The notes below the pieces were generated by a model. It made no database searches and was not told where the DNA came from. It worked only from the letters and a program-made list of their open reading frames with translations. From Pelobates cultripes (taxonomy: Eukaryota; Chordata; Amphibia; Anura; Pelobatidae): a DNA stretch of 64,000 nucleotides. The stretch is from assembly GCA_933207985.1 (NCBI GenBank), contig OW240917.1, positions 125,575,829-125,639,828 of the forward strand. Reading direction: 5' to 3'. Made by a program: the position numbers and the translations under genes. Below are positions 46,849 to 58,059 of this stretch, one piece after another; the first letter of the stretch is position 1; each line of letters starts with the position of its first letter.

Positions 46849-48059
46849 TGTGGCGAAAGCCACTTCACCACTGGGTTTGGAGGGGACTACTTGCCAGCCT
46901 TTTACCCTGTGACTATGGCCCCTTTAATTTATTGTGGTTAAGAAACCCTATTTGTGCCTATTGGGACTTTGAACAATGGTTCTTCGAACTTTCGAAGTGG
47001 CACTTTGAGCAGTCGAAGTAGTCGAAGTGGCCGCCATTCAACATTCGAACACGTGGCGGCGGCCATCTTGTTTGGACAAACGTGTACAGCAGTGTTTTGT
47101 TGTTGAGTTCATGAAACTCAAATCAGACACGCGACGGCACGAACACCGCTGAACAGTTACCTTCCAGGGAACTTCGGCTATTCGAACGGGAGTCAAATGG
47201 CGTTTGGTGAGTCGAAGCCCACGAACAAGGGACATACACAGACTAGACCCATGATCGCTTCGTTCAGTAATTTGAATAATACTTAGACTGTTTGAAATAG
47301 ACTGGATGCACAGCCTAATTCTCTGGAATTGTTTTGGGCATTAAACCATGTGTGAAGTCGGTCAAAAAGAGACTTCCAGGAATCTCCGGAACCCCTGCTC
47401 TGATCTGTGTGATTTCTGGATATGTTGTTCACCCAGATCAGGACTACCATGTGATTTATGGGGATATGTTGTGTTTTGGGGTACTTATGATACTTTAATA
47501 AAATGTGTGTTTTTCTGCCTGGAGATAATTATGTTAATGCATTATCTGCCTTAATTATCTCCCAGGCAGAGGGGAGGGATTGCGTATACTTTATGGGAGT
47601 GTTATTATTGGTTTATTAACTTTGTGTCCCTGTGCCCAACAAGGTCCACGTGGGTGTCACTCTTTTTGGGAAACTTGCATAAAAGGCCAGTGTGCCTCCA
47701 TTAAAATTGAGTTTCTGCTTAACCCTCAACACGTAGCTTGGTCTCGTGATTGGAGGGGAACTGCTATATTCCCACTGGGGTTTGCTATACTCCTTATACT
47801 CTCCTGAGTTTTAATCACTAGCTCTTATCATAGCTGATCCTGCTATGCTCTCTAGAGTAGGAGAGGTCTTTCCCACAAGGTCCTGGAAATCAGAGGTTGG
47901 TCCAGGGTGGGAGGAAGATGGCGAGATCCCAGCTAAGCTACGGCGGTTGTGGAGTCTGCGGTGCTTATGGTGTCCAGTGCGGTGCTTACGGTCACAGCGT
48001 CAGCTAGGAAGCATCTGTTGGCGGAGGTACCCATTCGGGGTGCAAGGTGATCCGTCACA
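46849..48059 (+). mobile_element. Solo LTR nested in the DIRS recombinase gene
   Basis: Begins TGTGGC and ends GTCACA, with TG...CA ends, length about 1,211 bases. On either side the DIRS protein continues: on the minus strand NYAFPS before it and PFALIPHCLL after it, where a YAFPPFALI-type sequence is expected. Inside are an AATAAA-type signal (taataaaatg near 47499) and a TATA-like cataaaagg (about 47679). No internal retroviral genes are present, as after recombination between two LTRs. The flanks ggagt and gaagg are at best a mutated target duplication. Strand is inferred from these signals. Confidence 0.65.
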
Positions 48060-48883
48060 GAAGGGAATGCATAATTCCTGGCGATGGACCAGTCCTAGGA
48101 GAATGCATTTGTAGCCGATGCCTTAGGGTCTGGCCTCCAACTGAAAAAGCTCGGAAGTTGGACATTCAAGTGAGAGGTAAACAAGTCTATTGCCAAAGGA
48201 CCTCACAGATCCCAAATGCAGCGGAAGATTTGAGGATCGAGGTGCCAGGTGCTGGAATCTCGCAGATGGCGGGAATTCCAATCCGCCATAATGTTGGACA
48301 ACCCTGGTATATAGTCCGCTCTGACAGCAATATTGTGCTGAAGACAAAACTGCCAAAAGTCTCGGGCCAAATTCGCCAAGACTTAGGAGCTCGTGCCTCC
48401 GAGATGGTTGATATAATGGACAGTTGAGATGTTGTCCATTTTCAATAGGATTGAACACTGGGACAGGGTCAGGGAGAGGCTGCGAATCGCAAACAACCCT
48501 GCTAGGAGGCAATTTATATGCAACGTTGACTCCAGTTCCGACCATTGTCCGCCTGTGTAGACATCTCCGCAGTGTGCACCCCATCTGTAAGAACTTGCAT
48601 CCGACTCTATGACTACATCTGGAACCGAGCCGAAAATGGCTCTGCCATTCCATGCCTCCATGTGTAGGAGCCACCAGTGGAGTTCCTCCTTCACCTCTGC
48701 GTCTAGTGTCACAATATCTTCATATGAGGTGTGGCCCCTGAGGTATGACGCCTGTGGGCCCGGAAATATGGCTTGTATGGAGGCAGCTAGGAGTCCGATC
48801 ATGCAGGACAGATGCTTGAGAGAGAATTGTGAAGTGGCAAGAATGCGCCGTATCTCTTTATTGATGTTTTTCAGTTTAGACAT
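48060..48883 (-). pseudogene. DIRS RNase H and downstream domain
   Basis: The minus frame 48883-48383 gives VVIESDASSYRWGAH (the first RNase H aspartate), then LHINCLLAG, then LKMDNISTVHYINHLGGTSS, the canonical end of the DIRS RNase H. After a frameshift, the region down to 48060 reads AIDLFTSHLN-type and FFSWRPDPKASATNAF, the conserved stretch before the recombinase. The residue after LHIN is usually part of a LE pair and is CL here, so a catalytic glutamate may be lost. Confidence 0.75.
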
Positions 48884-49353
48884 TGGTAGGTAAATCCACT
48901 AGGAAGCCCAGAAACTCTATCCATTGAGTGGGAATGAGTATGGACTTTTCCCAATTTATAATGAAGCCTAGATTTTGCAATAAGGTTGTGCTCCAAGCGA
49001 GATGAGTATGAATTAGAGGGACCGATTGGGATAATAGCAGGATGTTGTCTAAATAAATAATTAGACGAATCCCCCTGACTGCGGAGGAGAGCGATAACGG
49101 GCTTTATGAGCTTGGTGAAGCACCAAGGCGCGGAAGAGAGACTGAAGGGAACCGCCATTTCCTTCCTTGCCACGTGAATTGCAGGAAATCTGCCATGGGC
49201 ACCGTGAGGTAGGTCGAGTTTGACCATTCAATTTGATGGTTGGAGTAAATCTTTTAGGCAATAAATTGCCTTCCATCTTGAAATGATGGTAAGTTACATA
49301 AGTATTTAGTTGTTTCAGATTGATGACAGGGCGGATTCCGCCTAAAGTTTTTC
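48871..49353 (-). pseudogene. DIRS reverse transcriptase, N-terminally truncated
   Basis: On the minus strand GGIRPVINLKQLNTY starts just after the tRNA-like sequence, followed by TYHHFKMEG. A frameshift leads to MVKLDLPHGAHGRFPAIHVA and PFSLSSAPWCFTKLIKPVIALL. The catalytic box appears in a third frame as RLIIYLDNILLLSQS: the usual YLDD has become YLDN (GAC to AAC), which would remove polymerase activity. Normal RT sequence in front of GGIRPVI is absent. Confidence 0.8.
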
Positions 49354-49427
49354 TTCCCTGACCGGGAATCAAACCTAGGCCACGGCGGTGAGAGCGCCGA
49401 ATGCTAACATCACTAGACCATCAGGGA
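49354..49427 (-). tRNA. tRNA-Glu(CTC)-like sequence, probable pseudogene
   Basis: 74 bases on the minus strand. The acceptor stem TCCCTGA / TCAGGGA pairs perfectly, and the anticodon arm CGGCG-CTCTCAC-CGCCG is intact with anticodon CTC. Box A-like tggtctagtg is present. Against the vertebrate tRNA-Glu I know, the D arm has two extra bases and the T arm has a mismatch, and the T loop reads TTTGATT instead of TTCGATT, so box B is damaged. It sits exactly where the DIRS RT sequence is cut off. No CCA is encoded. Likely a pseudogene or tRNA-derived retroposon remnant. Confidence 0.75.
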
Positions 49428-50116
49428 ATCTAATAAAAAAGTAAGGGGAGCACAGAAAACAGGGAACCATCCGCCACTAACTAATCCTGGACACTAACTC
49501 CGACCAGGAGAAGGAGTAAGCTTTCCAGAGTAGAGGGGCGGGAAAGCGTGTAAAGAAAATGGCTGCCGCGAGGTGAAGACACCAAAAAGATGGCTGCCGC
49601 GGCTATGTAAAAGGTCCGTGAAACGTATGGTTTCGGGAACCGAATGGGCTACCAGCGCAAACCGCGCTATGTGAACGCTAAACTGCCAAACCTGGGACCA
49701 AGTGAATGCGGCTGTATGAGCGTTCGGGATTTTTTCCGAACGAGAAACAGCCAAACTGCAAAATGGCCGCCAGAGGCGCCCCTGACGGGACACGCATGCA
49801 CGGCTCAGCGGGAAAGGACACAGAGATCTCTGAAAAACAGTAGGGAACAAATAGATCGTAGAGGTCGAGAAAAAACCTCTCCAGGACTTTAAAAAGGGAT
49901 GGGGGAATCCGATTAGGGAAAGTGAAGTGATAAACCTTAAAGGGGAAATACAGTTTGGTATAAACCAATAAAATATAACAATATTGACAAAACCAGCACC
50001 CAGAGGTATCAGTAAGCACAATTAATGAGACATAAATACAATTAGCATATCATACAATAATCATAATAAAGAAGATCCCACAGTCAGAAAACTTAACAGA
50101 GGGAGCAGCAAAAAAA
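49428..50116 (-). other. DIRS 5' leader region, gag-like ORF missing
   Basis: Between the tRNA-like sequence and the left ITR. Long minus-strand frames here are not protein-like (mixed hydrophobic, no motif). The region is moderately CG-rich around 49600-49800. The gag-like first ORF of DIRS elements was not found, so at least 1 kb of the element is gone. Confidence 0.5.
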
Positions 50117-50330
50117 GAGGAAGTGGTCATCGATGTTCCGCCGATAGGACTATAGGATAAGGATGTTGCTGATTGGACATCCTTATCCTATAGTCCTATC
50201 GGTGGACTATAGGACTATAGGATAAGGATTACGATGTTTGTACCTGTGTTCAGTTTGTTTTTTCTTTGCTGCTGAGGGAATTAAAGAAAGAGTGCAGCAT
50301 AATAGGAGCCTCCGAGTCTTTAATAAAATT
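50117..50330 (-). repeat. DIRS left inverted terminal repeat
   Basis: Partner of 44940-45172. It has an internal fold: ataggactataggataagga at about 50143 is followed by its reverse complement at about 50180, and again by a direct copy at about 50209, so three copies of one 20-base word are present against one decayed copy in the other ITR. Confidence 0.7.
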
Positions 50331-50480
50331 ATGTTATTATTTATATAGCGCCAACAAATTCCGCAGCACTTTACAGTGGGTGGACGAACAAACATGTAGT
50401 TGTAACCAGAGAGTTGGATACACAGGAACAGAATGGTTGAGGGCCCTGCTCAATGAGCTTACATGCTAGAGGGAGTGGGG
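50331..50480 (-). repeat. Repeat with tatagcgccaac word (copy 2)
   Basis: Begins attatttatatagcgccaac and continues ttccgcagcactttacagtg ... ggccctgctcaatgagctta. The inverted tip is at 44050-44130. This is a widespread-looking retroposon tip. It abuts the DIRS left end. Confidence 0.55.
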
Positions 50481-52504
50481 TAAAGTGACACAAAGGTATA
50501 AAGTTACACATACCTAGCAACCACAGGAACTGAGCCCCCATGTGGCCTCTGTGCTGGGAGAAAGTGACCTAACCTCACTTTCTCTAAGCATACAGGGAGT
50601 CACACATGGATGCAATCGAAAGGAGTACCAGGGACCTGTAGGTGCATTTGTGTTTGGCCCTACACAAAAATATGTGTGAACCCCTTTGGAAAGAGCCCAG
50701 TCCTAGTCCATATCATTCAAATAATATGCGGGTATCAGGTTCTAGACTGCTCAGGTGTTCAAATTTGCAGTAGAGCACCAATAACCAGTATTGCCCATCA
50801 GTGGATGTCAATTTTTTACCCCCATAGCTGTTTGTAGTAGAGTAGGGACACTTGCTCTGTGAGTGTATGAATGTGTATATATGAAACAGTGTTTATGTGT
50901 ATGTGTAATAATATACTTGTGTGTGTATATGTAACTATGTGCATATATCAGTGTATGTGTATCTGTGACCTGTAAACTCACTTATTCCCAGGAATTCAGC
51001 TAAACTGTCAGGGGCCTGGACGGCTGTTATAGGGCCATCTGACTGGGCCCCTAATCAAACTTGCCCATCGGATGGCCCACACACTTAAGCTAGCTTGTCC
51101 CAGTAATGCCACAACAGCTACAACCCCAATAGTTCTGCCACTGCCATTAACCCCTTTGCAGTTACAGGGAATCTGTCTGAGTCTAAAACTAATTACCAAA
51201 AGTCATGTATTAATTTTTGCAAATATGATACTAACAGAAGATTTCATGGAATACAGATGGCCTCTAAAGGTATCAGACTTCGCACACAAATCTGTCAGTG
51301 TTATATGATATATCAATAAATAGTATATATAAGGGCTGTAAAACCAATATAATATCCATTATTAGTTTTCTGCACAGAGAGTAAATCTATTTTTATAAAA
51401 ACCTTTTTGTCCTAAAATGTTAACTATTTGACTTGGCAGAATTTCAATAACAAAAAACTGATTTGGGGAAAAACGAATTAAACAAATCAAAAAGGCATGA
51501 AAATGGGCCAATCAGTGTACTGCAAAATATATACTTAATATAGATATTATGCATATATTTTGCAATAGAGGAGTGTTTTCACCAACATTTAGTTCACAGA
51601 TCAAATGAGAAAAGTAACCAACAGATGAAAAAACAGGAGGAGCAGTAAAAAATAATAATCTATATTCATATATTATTTATTAAATATATAATATATAAAT
51701 ATTGGATTTTTTTTACAGCAAATCATCAATCATTTATTTTTTTAGTGCCTATTGCAATTCAGAATTAGGAATCAAAACGAATTTGTTTGACCTTTGTGTG
51801 TTTCATTTGATTCACAATTTGGCTATATTTCAGCTCGGAGTTTGGATTTTCAACCAATAACCCGTTTGGCCCAAATTCAGACTATTCAGCATGAAACAAA
51901 TCTCCCAATCTACCCGTTATTTTACATAGTCTACAATAACTATTGAGGACAATATGTATACAATTATTATATCTTGTAGTAAATATTGAGGGGCATTTTA
52001 GGACGTCATTGTGCAGATGACAGAGCTGAGAACTCTGGACTTGAAACCATATTTATTCTTCTTTCTTGTCTTCCAGGTTATGTCACTTGTAAAGAATTTC
52101 AGTGATATGTTTGGCCAGAGAGACAGACAAATATGAGTGGGTGTGGAATGGATCTATTAAGGCATTTTCCATAAGGTGTGCTAGTAGGGCTGAACATGTG
52201 AGCCAAGTGCTTTCCATTATCTGCAAAGTGGAAACTTTCATTAACCCACACATAGATTAGTTCAAATGAAATCTACACAAGTCCATGTCCAAGTTAGATA
52301 TTGTTTTGATGGAGAGGAGAGGCCAGTGATGCTGCTAAAAACCGTCATTAATCAGTAGGAAATAGCTATGAAGTTCAAGTTTACCATTTTACAGTCATAC
52401 ATTTATTTTCAGACTTTAGTATCTCAAGGGACAAACAGTATCCACTTTTCCCTGCAGAGATATTAATACCTGCTGGATTTATGTTATATAGAACCAATAA
52501 CTGT
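50481..52504. other. No gene
   Basis: No coding exon was found, including FGF2 exon 3. Bases 50860-50970 are rich in TGTGTATATG words. 51620-51720 is very AT-rich. Confidence 0.45.
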
Positions 52505-52974
52505 TTAAAGGGACATTATAGGCACTATAACTATTTCACCTCGTTGGATTAGTTATAGTGCTTGGAGAATACAAAACAGTTGGGTAAGTCTTGCTATAAA
52601 TTTAAACGCATTAAACTTATGTGGTGACTGGCAAACAATTGCTAGCCAGCCGTCACAGTATAATTTTCAAAAAAACTTTTTTAAAGCCTATAGGAGTCTA
52701 TATGAGCCCCATATTACTATAAGAAAGGTATGAAACCTCCCTTATGCCCTGACCTGCCATGGTGCATTACAAGCTCAATGTGCTGTCTTGTAAATTATAG
52801 TTTTTATTAGATTTTTAAGACTTTTTAACTGTTATACATTAGGCGTCCATTTCAGACACCCTGCGAGGGGTACATGGGATACTTAAAAAATATCACTTCC
52901 AGGGGCATACAAATCATGGCCGAGGTGTTCTCTTTATGGACAGATTTAAAAAACTATCTAATTTCTAGACATGC
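52505..52974. mobile_element. TTAA-type MITE, left end and partial body
   Basis: TTAA at 52505-52508 followed by agggacattataggcac and then an inverted piece (ataactatttcacctcgttg with ggattagttatagtgc). The right end was not found; the next repeat begins at 52980. Confidence 0.5.
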
Positions 52975-53960
52975 CCAGTAGTGATGTACCGAACGGTTCG
53001 CCGGCGAACGGTTCCTGGCGAACATAGCATGTTCGCGTTCGCCACGGTGGGCGAACATATGCGCGGTTCGACCCGCCCCCTATTCGTCATCATTGAGTAA
53101 ACTTTGACCCTGTACCAAGTTAGTCAGCAGACACATTGAAGCCAATTAGCAGCACTCACTCTTACCACAGACCCTCCCATGTTATTATTTTGAAAGTGCC
53201 CTAAGTGCCCCTTGACTGCTTACCTCCAGACATTTTTTAAATGAAATCTTGTTTTCTTCAGCCACACAAAAAGTCATTCAATCCATACTCTACTGTTAAA
53301 AATTAAGAAAAAAAACAAAACAACAAACTGTAAAAAAAAAGTGCAGAAAAGATAAAAACGGCACCACAATAAAAATATCCACTTAAACCCTGCAAGGGCT
53401 CCACATAGACTGTGCTTTCAAGGTGGAAAAAGCCTTTTTCAATCTGATTGCTTGTTTGACTTGTAATCCAAATACTCCCAGGTAAGTCTCGTGAGAATGG
53501 AGACTTGCCTGTCGTGGTGCTCTACTGACATTTCAGGAAAAAACATTTATAAAGGCTTTTCTCGCCTTTTTTTTGTGTGTGGTTTTTACTTTGTCTTTAT
53601 GTTTTTTCCGGTCCAGGTCTTTGTTTAACTTTTGATGTAGTGTTGGGAAATAACGCCACTAAATGTCCAAAGGCAGTCCACCCCCTCTGTTTTTTTTAAA
53701 ATACCTCTCACCCACTATTTATAGATGAAGAGTAGGGGGACACTACTACTGTCCACGGGTGGGAGCTGGAAGAGAACAGTTTAGTGTCCCCCAGTTAATT
53801 ATTAGAGCCCCCATTTGGAGCTCATGGGTGAGAGCACCTGTGCCAGGTCCCCATCTTCATTGGATGAGGCTGTTCTAGCATGTGGGCAGAGTCACTAGGT
53901 TTTAATTATGCGCAGCTGCTGGCTGTTTACTATATAGTAGACATGCTTGTATACCTCCCT
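52975..53960. repeat. Interspersed repeat with gttcgccggcgaac palindrome
   Basis: Begins near gtgatgtaccgaacggttcg; a cluster of gttcgc and gcgaac words at 52990-53065 makes nested palindromes. The following 900 bases are non-coding. The CG-rich head in an AT-rich window marks it as a foreign insert. The right boundary is uncertain. Confidence 0.45.
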
Positions 53961-55050
53961 TGTACTAATATTGGGATCACATTGAACCTCACAGGCTTTT
54001 AAAAAAAAGTTTTCTTTTTTGTTTTTTATGTGGAATTCTGAATAACAAAATATACAAAATATCCTTTGCCCGTGTCATTTGTTTCATAATCCTTTCAAAT
54101 ACGGTGCTCCTGAATTGCAGAATTCTGACAAATTGCTCATCAACTACAATTCTGATGAATTGTGATTCGTTTGAAACTAAATGCAGAAGTTTTGAAAATT
54201 TCCATGTTTGTTTCCCTATCTATAGCATTTTCTTATTTTCATTGTAGCCTTTTCTGTAACAAGTGTGCCATAAACGGTTTTGGATTCTCTACAAAGTCTA
54301 GCTGTGGGAGAATGGACATGAATGTCAGTAAGCGTGTTGGTTGGGTCGGCAAGTTTGGATGATAGCTCCTTCTTCCAAGCTAGATTGTAAATAAAGTGTC
54401 CCTACAGCATAGGTTTGGCCATCGCTCACAAAATGTTACAGCTTTCCTACTACCATAGGTTGTCATTGGTATACTTTAGGCAGCTGGTTTCTGTATACGA
54501 TTTTAATGAGTAGTAAGAATGTGACAGGAATCTCCTGTCATGGAAGCATGAAATAGCTGTATGCAGTTTGAGTTGCAACTTTATTGCGGTATGGCCAAAA
54601 ATGGTTAGATTTATTTGTGGTGTCTTATGAGAAGTGAAACCTGGGAGAAGAGATAAGGGAATGCTTGATTCTGGGAAAGGAATCACAAGGTGGAAATAAT
54701 ACAAGTAGATATATTGATGAATTTAACAATATAAGATGATGAACTCAACTCTTAAAGAACTCAGTCTCTTGGAGCTAGTGGTTCTGGTTGTGCATCCTCC
54801 TGAATATGACCTATCAAGGACTTGGTCAAATCTGTGTTGAAATCCCCTTTAAGTATAAGATCTCCATCTAACACTTTGAAATATAGCTCTGAAAAAATAA
54901 CTTATTTCTGCGTGGTGCATGTATGTTTTGCAGCATGTAGACAACAATATGTAACGATAAGGAGATCGGTGTACATCTATGCTCGGCGTCAAAGAAAATA
55001 ATTTATACGCCAAGACTTTGTAGGGGAATTGCATGAATAATTAGATTATA
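53961..55050. other. No gene
   Basis: AT-rich, no exon, no element recognised. Confidence 0.45.
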
Positions 55051-55052
55051 TA

Positions 55053-55374
55053 CAGGTGATACTCGAAAAATTTGAATATCGTGCAAAAGTTCATTTATTT
55101 CAGTAATGCAACGTAAAAGGGGAAACTAATACATGAGATAGACGCATTACATGCAAAGCAAGATAGTTCAAGCCTGTCATAAGTGTTTTCACAATATTCT
55201 AATTTACGGAGATTGTGGATTTGGGGTTTTCAAGAGCTGTAAGCACTTATGACAAATCACGGCTTGAACTATCTTGCTTTGCATGTAATGCGTCTATCTC
55301 AAACATTAGTTTCTCCTTTCATGTTGCATTACTGAAATAAATGAACTTTTGCACGATTTTTTGAGTATCACCTG
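55053..55374. mobile_element. Tc1-type palindromic MITE
   Basis: TA at 55051-55052 and 55375-55376. The ends read caggtgatactcgaaaaa and, from the right, caggtgatactcaaaaaa. Almost the whole element folds back on itself: for example agttcatttatttcagtaat pairs with attactgaaataaatgaact, and gatagacgcattacatgcaa with ttgcatgtaatgcgtctatc. 322 bases, no coding. Confidence 0.9.
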
Positions 55375-55376
55375 TA

Positions 55377-56204
55377 AATTCTCCTATCCACAGGGTACTG
55401 GAGTGATCGGACCTCAGGTTTTTTGAAGAAATATAAAATCAGATTGTAGTTAAAGATGTGTAAGAACTTTTTTTCTGTTTTACGAGAGATTAACACCACA
55501 AGAGTTCAAGATAAAAAGTCAAATTTGTTTTATAAGAAATGGGAAGTCCCATGATACCTTATTTTAACATGCCTAGTTTGAGTCTAGTAAGAACCTCTCT
55601 CTCTCACAATGCTTTATAATTGAAATTTTCCTTATTCTGTTAACATTTAACTACAAAAGTTGTCATGGTATGTACCATCATTTGGTAGACATTTCTCTCT
55701 CATTATCTAGTTTTTGCCATCCAACTGTAATCTTTGTAATGTGTGGAAAGCTTTATATCATGGAAAATAAGCATACTATTCGGTAGATACCCAAATTACC
55801 AGGAAGGTGCGTTTACTATGTAAACAAACATTCCATTAAGTTAAGTACTTTAATTTTTTTTAAAATTTTTTAATCGAAAGCTTTTGGCTAATTAAATTAT
55901 TATCTCAATTTTTCTGTTTTGAGAACTTAAAGATATCCAGCATTATGACCAATTAGTGGCCAGACAGGCGCGGTATAATAATTACTATTGAATGATTCAT
56001 AATAAACTTGTCGATTGCTCCAATTCCTTGGTCCCTTAATACTACTAAAATTACTAACTTCATATGGAGGCGCTGCAAAAACACCCAGAAAGAACCCTGA
56101 TGGTTTTTATGTATTTTTTAGTTTTCATAGTTTTGATTACTGGTTCTTCTCTTATTATTATTTTTAAACCTACTGATATGCTTCCTTATATGTTTTTAAT
56201 GGCT
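55377..56204. other. No gene
   Basis: AT-rich, no exon, no element recognised. Confidence 0.45.
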
Positions 56205-56640
56205 GCCCTAGACTCACCGGATAGGCTTTAAGGGAACCGACCTCGGAACACAATTATTTTCACAAATGATGTTCACTAAGCAGCCCCACTGCTTCCCTAA
56301 CTTCCGCACCCACATAGCTCACCGACAGAGACCAGGCCATGAGGAGCCCGCTCACTCCTTCGTCCTCCACCCCCCAGGGTCACAGGGGACACTAACCTAC
56401 TTGGCAGACTGCAGACCCTCGACCCCCCCCTCAAGGATGCGTTCCACATCACATAGTCCCCACATATTAGACAGGCGGACTGCCAGGTACACGATAGACC
56501 ACTAGACAAGGCATACACTAGCAGCAGGAGGAACTCGCACGACATTACCCAGACCACTCACTGCCCACCACACACACTATGTCACCACTGTAATGGCACA
56601 CTAGACAACATCCATACATGCCTATAGGGACAATGTTTAA
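56205..56640 (+). repeat. A/C-rich LINE-like fragment
   Basis: From ggctgccctagactcaccgg to about 56640 the plus strand is rich in C and A with few T, as in the sense strand of L1/Tx1-type LINEs (compare 5100-5600). No protein motif was found, so this is an impression from composition only. Confidence 0.3.
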
Positions 56641-57533
56641 TTATTAAAAATGTGCAGCCTACAAACAGCCATATCTTTGACCAACGATGATTGTTATTAT
56701 TACACTTGTTTCAGCTAATATGGCATTTTACAGCATGTAAAATATCTAGTGCACGTGAAAAATAAAGAATTAAAAAAAAAAAATACTACTAAAATTAAAC
56801 TGTTATTCAGACAAATAATTCTTTGGGCAGCAAAAAGTAGATTTAATTTTCTGAAACACATGTCCATCCATTTAAAGATTTTCCAGCCAGTCATATTATC
56901 CAATTACATTATCTTATCAGCGATAATGAAGGGGGTGTAAATTTTGAGTTAAAGCAGATTTGTTTTTCATTAAAAAAATAATAAAGAAAGTACATTTTGC
57001 TACAAAATAACTAACAAATACACAAAATGAAAAAAAAACAGCATCTAAAAGGATGTGGAATTGGGGGTGGGGGGCTACTATGGAGTATCTAATCCTAATT
57101 AGGGGTTCCTTGAGGACCTAATAATTATTTTAAACTTTTAATGGCTCAATGCATTTTGTTTGTGAGGAATGAGGTAACCATTGATTTTGCAGACCACCCT
57201 TAGTGAACAGTGAGTGCTGGGAACCTATTAGGGATGCCTGCATAGGCAATATCATATCTGGCTAGGATAGGGCCATATTCAATGGTTCTAGATTGACAGA
57301 TAAGCTGTATGCAGCACTAAAAGTGAGCACTGCATACAGCTCTTTAAAAACTTTAAAATCACGGCGGCTGCATGCCCCTTTGCTGATTGCCAACAGAGCT
57401 TAGCAGTATGAATGGTAGAGGCATAAGCATTATAGGGAGATTACAGCCACTAGACGGAGGTCACAGACCACGTTTTCAGCTTGCATATCCTTCTGCTGAT
57501 ATCAGGGTTAGCTTGGTGTAGTATTAGTGTACG
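56641..57533. other. No gene
   Basis: Nothing recognised. A ggggtggggggcta G-run lies near 57065. Confidence 0.4.
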
Positions 57534-57840
57534 TTAAAGGAGCACACATTTTTATTCCTGGCCATATAGTTTTAAAAACCCATTTTAGCCCCCCTTAACA
57601 TGAAAAAAACCCCAAAAACCTCACCTTTATTCCAGAGCCACAAGGGTCTGCCAGCTTTGGCCAGGCTCCACCTCCTTGGCTGAGATCATCAAAACTGATG
57701 ATCTTAGCCAATTCAATGCTTTCCTATACTAAAGCATTGGGAGGCTAATGTGCCAGCGCGGCAAAAGATGCGCTGGCCAGTCAGCACCCCCTCATAGAGA
57801 TGCATTGACCCACTGCTTATACTGTTAGTGTGAGAATAGG
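57534..57840. mobile_element. TTAA-type MITE, family B, truncated
   Basis: TTAA at 57534-57537, then aggagcacacattttta. The body shares tgagatcatcaaaactgatg, ctttcctat and gcattgggaggctaatgtg with the copy at 35518-36039. The right end is missing. Confidence 0.6.
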
Positions 57841-58059
57841 TTTAGGGGTAGGGTTAATCTAAAGCTAAGGGAGGGGCTGGTACAGGGTTAATGTTAACTA
57901 CCAAAAATGTATTTTAGATCTTTGACATATAAGGCATTTAACAATCAGAACTGGTGAGTATTTTTTATTTATTTTTCTTTAATTGCACTTGACGTGTAAA
58001 AATTATTATAAGCAAATGTTAAAAAAAAATGTTTTTTTGAAAATGTGGTTTTGTATTTT

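Larger units (their letters stand above)
44940..50330 (-). mobile_element. DIRS-type tyrosine-recombinase retrotransposon, with nested insertions
   Basis: Inverted terminal repeats: the right half of the window copy (about 50117-50330: aggaagtggtcatcgatgtt ... ggaattaaagaaagagtgca) matches the reverse complement of about 44990-45172. Reading on the minus strand the order is left ITR, RT, RNase H, tyrosine recombinase, internal complementary region, right ITR, as in DIRS1. The gag-like ORF1 and the front of the RT are missing. A solo LTR (46849-48059) and a tRNA-like sequence (49354-49427) break it. DIRS elements integrate with a recombinase through circles, so no target duplication is expected. 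Confidence 0.8.

Noticed and set aside
47348..48427. Several plus-strand frames as host genes
   Set aside because: They lie inside the solo LTR or antisense to the DIRS RNase H and recombinase coding region.
49354..49427. Functional tRNA-Glu gene
   Set aside because: The T arm and box B are damaged and the D arm has extra bases, despite a perfect acceptor stem.
49494..50021. 175-codon minus-strand frame as a gene
   Set aside because: It lies in the DIRS leader, has no recognisable motif, and its composition is that of a chance frame.
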